From JAFGIT01 sp016929465 [NCBI: Candidatus Coatesbacteria bacterium] (GTDB taxonomy: Bacteria > B130-G9), in NCBI GenBank assembly GCA_016929465.1, contig JAFGIT010000134.1, positions 1-6,386 on the forward strand: a DNA stretch of 6,386 nt, given 5' to 3'. Below, in pieces: positions 1 through 6,198 of the stretch. The notes beneath the pieces were generated by a model. That model saw only the letters and a program-made list of their open reading frames with translations. It had not been told where the DNA came from and did no database searches. Position 1 is the first letter of the stretch; each line of letters starts with the position of its first letter. Position numbers and translations under genes: made by a program.

Positions 1-1641
1 ATCAAGGAGAAATTCGACAACAAGAAGCTGTCCGCGTGCCTGGATGCGATCCTTGAGGATATCGTGGAGAACGTGAACGAGTTCAGATCGAGCGATGGGG
101 AGCATCCCGCCTCCGGAAGCGGATCAAAGGCCGGTGAGATAGACCCATTTCTGCGCTATCGCGTGAATGTGCTGCTGGATAACACCGGCAGAGATGACAC
201 CCCGATTATCGTCGAAACTGAGCCCACTGCGCGGAATCTATTCGGAGTTATCGACTTGGTGCCGGAGTCTCAGGGGCAATGGCGGACCGATTTCACGCAA
301 ATCAGGGGCGGTTCTCTCCTAATGGCCGACGGCGGTTTTCTGATTGTGACCGCGATGGACATCCTCGCGCAGCAGGGAGTCTGGGAGCAGCTGAAGCGAA
401 CGCTGAAGAACCAGCAGCTCAGAATATCCATTCCCGAGATGGGCTATCCATTCTCGCAGCATTCTATTCAGCCTGAGCCAATCGACATCAACGTAAAGGT
501 CATAATGATCGGCGACGCGATGATGTTCGAGATGCTCTACAGCCTCGACGATGACTTCAAGAAGATATTCAAGATAAAAGCCGAGTTCGACTCGCAGATG
601 CCGCTCGAGCCCAAGAACATCGCCCACTTCATGTCCGTCTTGTCGAAGATAGGCGGCGACAAGAAGCTCCTGCGATTTCAGAAGAACGCGCTTCTAAGGG
701 TGCTCGAATACGCGATTCGCAGGGCGGGCCGAAGAGACAGGATCTCCACTCGGTTCGGGGAAGTCTCTGACTTACTGAGCGAAGCGAACTTGATTGCCGA
801 GAACGATGGCGCGAAGTCCGTCTCTGAGAAGCATGTTCAGGCCGCGATCGATGCCGCTATAGAGCGGAATAGTCTGATCGAATCGAAGATGAAACGCATG
901 ATCACCAGTGGCTCCATCATCATCGATACCGACGGTGAGAAGGTTGGCCAGGTGAATGGCCTCTCGATTATTGCCACAGCGAACTATGCGTTTGGCCAGC
1001 CGAACAGGATCACCGCCACGACCGCGACAGGCGACAGCGGTATAATAAATATAGAGCGAGAGGCTGATCTATCTGGGAGCACCCACGACAAGGGGGTGCT
1101 CATACTCGCTGGCTTCCTGCGCCAGCGATTCGGCCAGGATAAGCCGCTGAATCTCTCCGCGAGCATCTGCTTCGAGCAGTCTTACTCCGGCATAGATGGT
1201 GACAGCGCCTCATCCACCGAGCTTTACTGCATTCTGTCGAGCCTCTCGGAAGTCCCGATAAAGCAGGGCATCGCCGTGACCGGTTCGGTCAACCAGATGG
1301 GCGAGGTGCAGCCGATTGGCGGGATCAATTTCAAGGTCGAGGGCTTCTTTGACATCTGTAAGGCGAAGGGACTCACGGGCGAGCAGGGCGTCATGATCCC
1401 TCGGCTCAACGTTGAATCGCTGATGCTCCGCCGTGACGTCGTGGATGCTGTGGCCAAGGGCAAATTCCACATCTATCCTGTGGAGACCATCGACGAAGGC
1501 ATCGAAGTGCTGACTGGCAAGCCTGCCGGAAAGCCCGATGCAAAGGGCAGATTCCCCAAGGGCTCGATCAATTACCTCGTGAACGAGAAGCTCGAATCGC
1601 TCGCGCACGCCCTCAAGGAGTTCTCAAAAGAGAAGGAATGA
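1..1641 (+). CDS. Lon-like ATP-dependent protease (AAA_32 / peptidase S16 family), 5' end outside window
   Basis: Cytoplasmic AAA+ serine protease of the Lon-related group that includes E. coli YcbZ; it would unfold and degrade proteins with ATP. The frame is open from base 1, so the gene begins to the left and the GTG at 64 is not the start. 546 residues are visible; the family usually has about 800. The visible N-terminal part matches the AAA_32 region: a Walker B-like strand GGFLIVTAMD (visible residues 111-120), then LDDDFKKIFKIKAEFD (182-197), which is highly characteristic of this family. The Lon protease domain follows, with catalytic Ser402 in DGDSASS and Lys445 in GGINFKVEGFF. They are 43 residues apart, the same spacing as Ser679-Lys722 in E. 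coli Lon. The Walker A motif is expected left of the window. The gene ends at TGA 1639-1641. No clear hairpin terminator follows. Family assignment is very secure; substrate and regulation are unknown. Confidence 0.95.
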   Translation: MKEKFDNKKLSACLDAILEDIVENVNEFRSSDGEHPASGSGSKAGEIDPFLRYRVNVLLDNTGRDDTPIIVETEPTARNLFGVIDLVPESQGQWRTDFTQIRGGSLLMADGGFLIVTAMDILAQQGVWEQLKRTLKNQQLRISIPEMGYPFSQHSIQPEPIDINVKVIMIGDAMMFEMLYSLDDDFKKIFKIKAEFDSQMPLEPKNIAHFMSVLSKIGGDKKLLRFQKNALLRVLEYAIRRAGRRDRISTRFGEVSDLLSEANLIAENDGAKSVSEKHVQAAIDAAIERNSLIESKMKRMITSGSIIIDTDGEKVGQVNGLSIIATANYAFGQPNRITATTATGDSGIINIEREADLSGSTHDKGVLILAGFLRQRFGQDKPLNLSASICFEQSYSGIDGDSASSTELYCILSSLSEVPIKQGIAVTGSVNQMGEVQPIGGINFKVEGFFDICKAKGLTGEQGVMIPRLNVESLMLRRDVVDAVAKGKFHIYPVETIDEGIEVLTGKPAGKPDAKGRFPKGSINYLVNEKLESLAHALKEFSKEKE

Positions 1642-1725
1642 TTGGAGGATCAGCGTCCGCCGAGAGAGGCCAGAATGCAATATGCCGCGGCGATCCCTGA
1701 TCGATTTGTGGGAGAATTGTGCGGT

Positions 1726-1743
1726 TCGAATCGGCCAATTCGA
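1726..1743. repeat. Small inverted repeat in the gap before the YfhO-family gene
   Basis: TCGAAT and ATTCGA are exact 6-base arms around the 6-base spacer CGGCCA. There is no T-run after it, so it is not a convincing intrinsic terminator for the upstream protease gene. It lies about 43 bases upstream of the TATAAT, where a regulator could bind. A chance occurrence is possible for arms this short. Confidence 0.3.
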
Positions 1744-1785
1744 TCTGTATATCGACCTTTCTGCCCCCTGAGGGTCAAATCTATG

Positions 1786-1791
1786 TATAAT
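1786..1791 (+). promoter_or_regulatory. Candidate -10 box upstream of the YfhO-family/GTPase operon
   Basis: A perfect TATAAT lies about 30 bases before the next gene's start. It is preceded directly by TG, but without the one-base gap of a true extended -10. No convincing -35 hexamer exists at 16-18 bases upstream, where the sequence is C-rich. A nine-base palindrome, CCCTGAGGG (1766-1774), occupies the region where a -35 would lie, which might mean activator dependence. This is a -10 match only; transcription start is inferred near 1798. Confidence 0.45.
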
Positions 1792-1822
1792 GACCGCTAT
1801 TAGCTTCATGGGGTGAGTGCAA

Positions 1823-4747
1823 TTGGGAAATAATCGCATGCTTGGCCTTCTCAATTCGAATAGGTCATTGGTCGCACAGGTGTGCCTGCTGTTGGTGCTC
1901 GTGTCGATATTCTTCGGGAATGCACTATTCTCTTACCGGCTGTACTTCTACTACGATACGATCATGCAGAACTTCCCGTTTGGGCAGTTCTTCGCTGAGG
2001 GCTTCAGGCAGTTCGAGCTCCGCCTGTGGTGTCCGCAGATATTCTCTGGATTCCCCCTTTTTGCTGAAGGCCAGGCGGGGGCGCTCTATCCGCTTTTTGC
2101 TCCGCTCCTCTTGCTAGCACCCTTCTGGGTGGTCTATAAGTACACCATAGCCCTTCACTCATTCCTTGCGGCTCTCTTCATGCTGCTCTTTTTGAGGCAG
2201 ATGAAGCTCAAGACCCAGAGCTGTTTGTTCGGGGCGGTCGCGTTCGGATTCAGCGGCTTTTTTGTGGCGCAGGTATCACACGCGAACATCATTCGTGGCT
2301 ACTGCTACTTGCCAGCCGTGCTGCTCGCAATCGAGGCGTTCAGGATCCGTGGCGCACGGCGCTGGTGGCTGCTCCCGGTTATATTCGGGACATTCATCCT
2401 CGGAACGCATCCCTACGTCGCCATATACGCCCTGATAGCCGTCGCTTTGTGGCTTCTCTTCGCTCTTCTCGAGAAGAGGAACGAGACGACTCCGCGCGGT
2501 GTCTCCTGGGCAAGATGGTTCGGCGCAATCGGAGGCATAGCCCTTGGATTCGGACTCGCCGCGTGTCAGCTCATTCCGAGCGCAGAGCTACTCGAGCACG
2601 CCAGCCGGGGCGAGGACGTGAGCCTGGAATTCCTGACGGCTGGCTCGCTGCCCATTCATAACTTGTTCACTTTTTTGCTGCCGAATTTCTTCGGCACTCC
2701 TGCTACGAATTGCTACTGGGGGCCGGGGGAGATCGGGCTCTTCGCGGAATTCTGCTGCTACGTTGGCGTCTTGACCCTTCTTCTCGCCGTGGTCGGACTG
2801 TTTTGCTACAGGAAGGGGAGGGTGATCTATTTCGGGGTCCTTCTCGCAGCGGGGACCTTGCTTGCCGTCGGCAACCAGACGCCGCTCTATTCGATTCTAG
2901 CAAAGGTGCCGATTCTGAATGCGACGAGGACCCCCTCCCGATTCATATACCTCGCGGTCTTTGCGTTCTCGGCATTGTCTGCCTATGGTGTTGAATACTT
3001 GCTCTCGATTTCTCAGAAAACGAGGGCGAAGGTCTGCGTCAGCATATTCTTGGCGGCTCTAATTGCTGGTTCTGGGCTTCTCGTCCATCAATTCGCGGAG
3101 CCCAATATCCGGTCATTGGAGGCAGAGAGCTCGCAGCCCGAAGCCAGCAGAGCGCTTGTCAGCGACGAGAGCCGCGCGTTTTTCGAGCACTACCGCGAGG
3201 CACTCGAGGACGACCTGACTCGGTTTTGGGCAATATTGTCGGTCTCAGCGCTGCTCCTGCTTGTGATCGTCATCGCACCCGCTATTTCGCGGCACGCGGC
3301 GTTTGTACTTCCCGTGGTTTTCTTTTTGGACCTTCTCTGGTTTGGGCACGGCTTCAATCCAATCGCAACCACGAAGGTTTATACGAAGCCCCGGAATATG
3401 ACGAAACTATTGCGAGCCGATACGGACACGTTCCGGACTTTGCGTTGGCGGGTCAACGAGATCTGGCATCCGAAGGCACATCTCGAGGAAGGGCAGAGAC
3501 GAGCCGATCCCTTTACTCCCGGCTGGTCCGTGCACCTCGAAAGATACCGCGACTGCACGATGTCGCAGGTGCCCAATACTAACATGCTCTACGACATCGA
3601 CAGCGTCGATGGATACACTTCATTCACACTCGCGAAGTACAACCGACTGCTCGGCGCACCAGGTAAATGCGCGCTGCCCCGGTTCTCGCCCTCGCCAGGG
3701 CTCATGTCGCTTCTGAACGTTAAATATGTCATATCGTCCGAAGCGATCGATCACGGCGCACTCGGACCGGTCTTCAATCAAGATGACCTCTACCTATACC
3801 GATATCGCGACTTCCTCCCGAGGTTCTTTCTGGTGGACAAGGCCATCGTTTTTCCCACCGAGGAAGACGTCCTGAAGGCGGTCTCTTCGGAGACTTTTTG
3901 GCCTCAATTCGGTGTCATATTGGACGCCGGTCAGCTGGAGAAGGCCGCCAGCTACAGCTTCGACTCAATGCTTCGCCATCTGGAGGATATGCTGAAACCA
4001 AAGGAGGACCTGGAGCGACCGGCAAGATGCCAAATTGACCGAATCCGCACACTTGAATACAAATCGGACGAGGTAATCGTTGAGGCCGATTCGGACCGCT
4101 CCGCCTTCCTCGTAATGTCAGATAACGACTATCCCGGCTGGAAGGTGTTTGTGAATGGGGAGCCGGCCCCCATCCTGCGCGCCTATGGCTTCCTGAAGGC
4201 GGTCGCCCTGGGGCCGGGAAAGAGCACGGTCAGATTCGTCTTCGAACCCGGGAGCTTCAGGATCGGCCTTTTGGTTACTCTCCTTTCCACCTTGATCGTT
4301 AGTTGCATAGCATTCGCGTTTCATCCGACCAAGAGAGCCGATACATCCTCCAATACTCCGTGCTACAGCAGGTGGACGACGACAATTGCATGGTTGATCA
4401 TCATCGCGGCAATTGGCACTCTGGTCGTGCCATATTCACTGCAGCTAATGAGAGGATCTGGGCCAGCAAGAATGCAATTCGGATCGGTCATCGCTGATGT
4501 TTACTGCGACGCTGCTGCAGGATCGCTCGTGCGAGGGGAGAATGAGTCGGCAAAATCTGCGGCCAATTCTGCCCTAATGGCCGATCTGGGCAATGTCAGG
4601 GCTCGATATATGCTGGGTGTGGCGCTATACAGGCTATCGGACCGGGCCAGCGCGCTCCAGGTCTGGCAAGACTGCCTGGCAATCGATCCCGGCTACAAGC
4701 CGGCGCTGAAAGCAATCGGTCAGGCAGGAAGAAGAGGGGGACAATAG
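1823..4747 (+). CDS. YfhO-family polytopic membrane protein (GT-C-like) with C-terminal TPR tail
   Basis: About 974 residues. The start is uncertain: TTG 1823 is chosen because GGGGTGA (1810-1816) sits 6 bases before it; GTG 1817 is too close to that site, and ATG 1838 has only a weak GGGA. Roughly a dozen hydrophobic segments fill residues 15-508. Family-like landmarks are Asp45 after TM1 (YYDTIM), GQAGALYP (83-90) and QLIPSAE (249-255). A soluble domain (about 509-810), probably on the outer face, contains LLNVKYVIS (630-638) and the typical YfhO ending with YPGWKVFVNG and a beta-rich stretch. Two more membrane spans (about 812-834, 855-875) precede a tail (about 887-970) with one clear TPR (RARYMLGVALYRL to CLAIDPGY) and probably a second, weaker one. 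Characterised YfhO relatives in Gram-positives act in glycosylating lipoteichoic acid from lipid-linked sugars; the acceptor here is unknown. It ends 4 bases before the GTPase gene. Family secure, reaction inferred. Confidence 0.88.
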   Translation: MGNNRMLGLLNSNRSLVAQVCLLLVLVSIFFGNALFSYRLYFYYDTIMQNFPFGQFFAEGFRQFELRLWCPQIFSGFPLFAEGQAGALYPLFAPLLLLAPFWVVYKYTIALHSFLAALFMLLFLRQMKLKTQSCLFGAVAFGFSGFFVAQVSHANIIRGYCYLPAVLLAIEAFRIRGARRWWLLPVIFGTFILGTHPYVAIYALIAVALWLLFALLEKRNETTPRGVSWARWFGAIGGIALGFGLAACQLIPSAELLEHASRGEDVSLEFLTAGSLPIHNLFTFLLPNFFGTPATNCYWGPGEIGLFAEFCCYVGVLTLLLAVVGLFCYRKGRVIYFGVLLAAGTLLAVGNQTPLYSILAKVPILNATRTPSRFIYLAVFAFSALSAYGVEYLLSISQKTRAKVCVSIFLAALIAGSGLLVHQFAEPNIRSLEAESSQPEASRALVSDESRAFFEHYREALEDDLTRFWAILSVSALLLLVIVIAPAISRHAAFVLPVVFFLDLLWFGHGFNPIATTKVYTKPRNMTKLLRADTDTFRTLRWRVNEIWHPKAHLEEGQRRADPFTPGWSVHLERYRDCTMSQVPNTNMLYDIDSVDGYTSFTLAKYNRLLGAPGKCALPRFSPSPGLMSLLNVKYVISSEAIDHGALGPVFNQDDLYLYRYRDFLPRFFLVDKAIVFPTEEDVLKAVSSETFWPQFGVILDAGQLEKAASYSFDSMLRHLEDMLKPKEDLERPARCQIDRIRTLEYKSDEVIVEADSDRSAFLVMSDNDYPGWKVFVNGEPAPILRAYGFLKAVALGPGKSTVRFVFEPGSFRIGLLVTLLSTLIVSCIAFAFHPTKRADTSSNTPCYSRWTTTIAWLIIIAAIGTLVVPYSLQLMRGSGPARMQFGSVIADVYCDAAAGSLVRGENESAKSAANSALMADLGNVRARYMLGVALYRLSDRASALQVWQDCLAIDPGYKPALKAIGQAGRRGGQ

Positions 4748-4751
4748 CAGG

Positions 4752-5333
4752 ATGTTCTATTCATCTCAGCGCAAAGCGGCGGTCTTCAGGGCTGCGATCT
4801 GGGGCATAGAAGGTGCCGGCAAGACGGAGACACTCGAGGGGCTTATCTCACAGCTGCCGCCGGAGGTCACCAGGGGGAACTGGCTCGGATATCATGGCAT
4901 CTCGGAGAGAGATAAAAGCTCATTCCTGGAATACGTCCCCATCAGGCTCGGCGAACAGGATGGCATAAACCTGATGCTGGAGCTGTTCTCGCCGCAACCG
5001 GACCAGCGGGCGTCCGAGACGTGGCTGGAGATCGTCTCGGGTGCGGATGGGATTATCGTCGTCGTCGATTCCCAGCTGTCCAGACTTACTGAGAACATCG
5101 ATCACCTGGCGGTGCTAAAGGACCTGCTCGCGAATTCGAACAGGTCGCTCATGCGAATTCCCGTCGTCTGCCAATTCAACAAGAGGGACCTTCCCGATAT
5201 CTTGCCATTCGAGGTGCTGGAGCGATTGATCGGATTAAGGACCGCCCCGGCCTTCGAGACGATCGCGTCACAGCAGCTCGGTGTTCTCGACGCAATTCGG
5301 GCGTTGAGAAAGCTCCTGATCCGTTCTCTCTGA
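4752..5333 (+). CDS. MglA-like small Ras-superfamily GTPase with divergent switch residues
   Basis: 193 residues, cytoplasmic, no membrane segment. The P-loop GIEGAGKT is at 18-25, the beta strand IIVVVDSQ at 101-108, the guanine-specifying NKRD at 143-146, and a G5-like AS at 172-173. The pattern VVVDSQ, then CQFNKRDLP, then FETIAS..LGVLDAI follows bacterial MglA (cell-polarity/gliding GTPase) closely, as does the length. Differences are visible: the MglA DRT of switch I (catalytic Arg53, Mg-contacting Thr54) aligns with DKS (54-56), and switch II PGQ aligns with PDQ (83-85) after a one-residue insertion, so the usual Gly is Asp. Slow or altered GTP hydrolysis is an inference. The gene starts 4 bases after the YfhO-family stop; a GAGGGGG (4734-4740) inside the upstream gene serves as Shine-Dalgarno with an 11-base spacer, so coupling is likely. 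No MglB/roadblock gene is visible. No terminator hairpin was found after the TGA. Confidence 0.88.
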   Translation: MFYSSQRKAAVFRAAIWGIEGAGKTETLEGLISQLPPEVTRGNWLGYHGISERDKSSFLEYVPIRLGEQDGINLMLELFSPQPDQRASETWLEIVSGADGIIVVVDSQLSRLTENIDHLAVLKDLLANSNRSLMRIPVVCQFNKRDLPDILPFEVLERLIGLRTAPAFETIASQQLGVLDAIRALRKLLIRSL

Positions 5334-5458
5334 CGGCAATCTATACAACCAGTAGTCATCCCTGCTCTCACTTACACAACTTGTGGGCGCCAGGCTCTGC
5401 GCTTGTGTGCGTGCATTGGCATGGGGACACAACATCTTGATGTAACGCCAATTTGGTC

Positions 5459-5488
5459 TTGACTCCACACAGATTGTGGGGCTATTAT
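5459..5488 (+). promoter_or_regulatory. Sigma70-type promoter of the CBS-domain gene
   Basis: TTGACT (5459-5464, five of six consensus bases) and TATTAT (5483-5488, five of six) are separated by 18 bases. Transcription would begin near 5495, giving a leader of about 60 bases before the GTG start of the CBS gene. This is the best promoter in the window and makes the CBS gene a separate unit from the upstream GTPase gene. Confidence 0.7.
5465..5479. promoter_or_regulatory. Operator-like inverted repeat within the -35/-10 spacer
   Basis: CCACA-CAGAT-TGTGG is a perfect 5-5-5 inverted repeat lying entirely between the -35 and -10 hexamers of the CBS gene promoter. A protein bound here would occlude RNA polymerase, the classical position for a repressor. 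Its right arm overlaps one of the TTGTG half-sites of the surrounding cluster. Arms are short, so binding is inferred, not shown. Confidence 0.4.
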
Positions 5489-5542
5489 CTTGTGCATCAA
5501 CCGCAATTACCTGTTATTTCTGAGTTTTTCAACTTAACGAAT

Positions 5543-5549
5543 GGGAGGG
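5543..5549 (+). promoter_or_regulatory. Shine-Dalgarno site that decides the CBS gene start
   Basis: GGGAGGG is a strong match to the ribosome-binding consensus. It lies 6 bases before GTG 5556 but overlaps the in-frame ATG at 5541, so it can only serve the GTG. The ATG at 5541 has no purine-rich site of its own; upstream is CAACTTAACGA. The protein therefore begins MKAQDIM, a typical CBS-protein start. Confidence 0.75.
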
Positions 5550-5555
5550 ACAGGA

Positions 5556-5939
5556 GTGAAGGCGCAGGACATTATGACCAAGAAGGTCGAGTTTATCGAC
5601 GGCTCGAAGACGGTCGCAGATGCCATCAAAATGATGAACGAGCACGGCGTGAGCAGCCTGATCGTGGATCATAGGGGCGTTGAAGATGCGTATGGGATCG
5701 TCACGAGAAAGGACGTCGTGAACAAGGTGGTCGCGACGGGAGACGACCCCCACAAGAAGACGGTTGCCGAGATTATGAGCAAACCACTCGTTTTTGCCTC
5801 ACCTGGGCTCGAGCACAAGTACGCGGCGAGATTGCTCGCTACCACGGGCTTCAGAAGGCTGCCAGTCTTTGACGGAAAGAACATAGTCGGAATGCTGTCA
5901 AATTCCGACATCTTCGCTGCATTTTCCAAGACAGTCTAG
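5556..5939 (+). CDS. Stand-alone two-CBS-domain protein (adenine-nucleotide sensor type)
   Basis: 127 residues from GTG 5556, chosen by the GGGAGGG site; ATG 5541 would add five residues that merely read through that site. Two tandem CBS domains make up the whole protein. CBS1 is about 1-60, with the opening AQDIMTKKVEFI and the end motif GIVTRKDVV (47-55). CBS2 is about 69-125, with VAEIMSKPLVFA and VGMLSNSDIF (111-120). The T-x-x-D (Thr50/Asp53) and S-x-x-D (Ser115/Asp118) pairs match the ribose/phosphate-binding positions used by CBS pairs that bind AMP, ATP or similar ligands; ligand identity here is inferred. No catalytic or DNA-binding domain is attached, so it probably acts by binding a partner or as a free sensor. 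It has its own promoter, a half-site-rich upstream region and an intrinsic terminator, so it is monocistronic. No partner is evident among the neighbours. Family call is secure, role unknown. Confidence 0.93.
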   Translation: MKAQDIMTKKVEFIDGSKTVADAIKMMNEHGVSSLIVDHRGVEDAYGIVTRKDVVNKVVATGDDPHKKTVAEIMSKPLVFASPGLEHKYAARLLATTGFRRLPVFDGKNIVGMLSNSDIFAAFSKTV

Positions 5940-5969
5940 TATAGCTGCTAGGTCTTCTTTCTCCTTTGT

Positions 5970-6010
5970 AAGGTCCCGCTATCTGCGTGTGGCGGGACCT
6001 TGACATTTTT
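5970..6010 (+). terminator. Rho-independent terminator of the CBS gene
   Basis: Perfect 10-base-pair stem: AAGGTCCCGC (5970-5979) pairs with GCGGGACCTT (5992-6001) across a 12-base loop. The T-run TTTTT (6006-6010) follows after GACA. It begins 30 bases after the CBS stop codon. On the opposite strand the stem is followed by ACAAAGG with no T-run, so it works only for plus-strand transcription and does not serve the convergent phosphoglycerate mutase gene. The gap of four bases between stem and T-run is slightly long. Confidence 0.85.
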
Positions 6011-6041
6011 ACCTCGTGCGATCGTGAGGAATGGCCTCTTA

Positions 6042-6097
6042 GGCGGCTTGTCCCCGCCCATCTACATCATCGGGCAGGCACAAGGCCAGCCCCTACA
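6042..6097. repeat. Paired palindromes resembling a dispersed intergenic repeat element
   Basis: Two hairpins lie side by side in the convergent gap. The first is GGCGG-CTTGTCC-CCGCC (6042-6058). The second is GGGCAGGC-ACAAG-GCCAGCCC (6072-6092), seven of eight pairs with one A-A mismatch, followed by CTACA. The two halves are also approximate inverted copies of one another (CTTGTCCCCGCCC against GGGCAGGCACAAG). This layout, a GC hairpin with a CAAG/CTTG loop and a flanking CCCCTACA, resembles short palindromic repeats scattered through intergenic DNA of several bacterial phyla. A degraded further half, CAAGGCCCAGCCCC, occurs at 6163-6176. Only one copy is in the window, so dispersal cannot be shown here. 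No other gene is seen between the terminator and 6198. Confidence 0.45.
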
Positions 6098-6198
6098 GGT
6101 GGTATGCATCGAGTCCGCGTCATTCGCCAATCCCCTGGCAAGATGGCCTGTGTTACAGCCTCCAAGGCCCAGCCCCAAATATGGCCTGCGCCGGATCC

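Larger units (their letters stand above)
5375..5494. promoter_or_regulatory. Cluster of TTGTG/CACAA half-sites upstream of the CBS gene
   Basis: Six pentamers lie within 120 bases: CACAA 5375-5379, TTGTG 5381-5385, TTGTG 5403-5407, CACAA 5428-5432, TTGTG 5474-5478 and TTGTG 5490-5494. The first two form the perfect palindrome CACAACTTGTG; the third and fourth form TTGTGT/ACACAA around 18 bases; the last two overlap or flank the promoter. Random expectation in this length is well below one. The arrangement suggests a multi-site operator for an unidentified regulator. Spacing does not fit Rex (TTGTG-N8-CACAA) or CRP (TGTGA-N6-TCACA). Function is inference. Confidence 0.4.

Noticed and set aside
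1721-1737. GGTTCGAATC resembling the T-loop of a tRNA
   Set aside because: The flanking bases do not form the five-pair T-stem (TGCGG against CGGCC), and no acceptor or anticodon stem can be built around it.
5403-5432. TTGTGT/ACACAA arms as an RNA hairpin or attenuator
   Set aside because: The arms are only six pairs with an 18-base loop and no extension, and they lie upstream of the promoter, so they would not be in the CBS transcript.
5102-5468. Minus-strand ORFs of 89 and 66 codons over the GTPase 3' end and the regulatory gap
   Set aside because: They are antisense shadows of the GTPase gene, overlap each other, and lack family-like sequence.
5453-5674. Plus-strand ORF of 73 codons starting in the CBS promoter
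   Set aside because: It overlaps the CBS gene in another frame, begins upstream of the -35 box, and has low-complexity charged sequence with no family resemblance.
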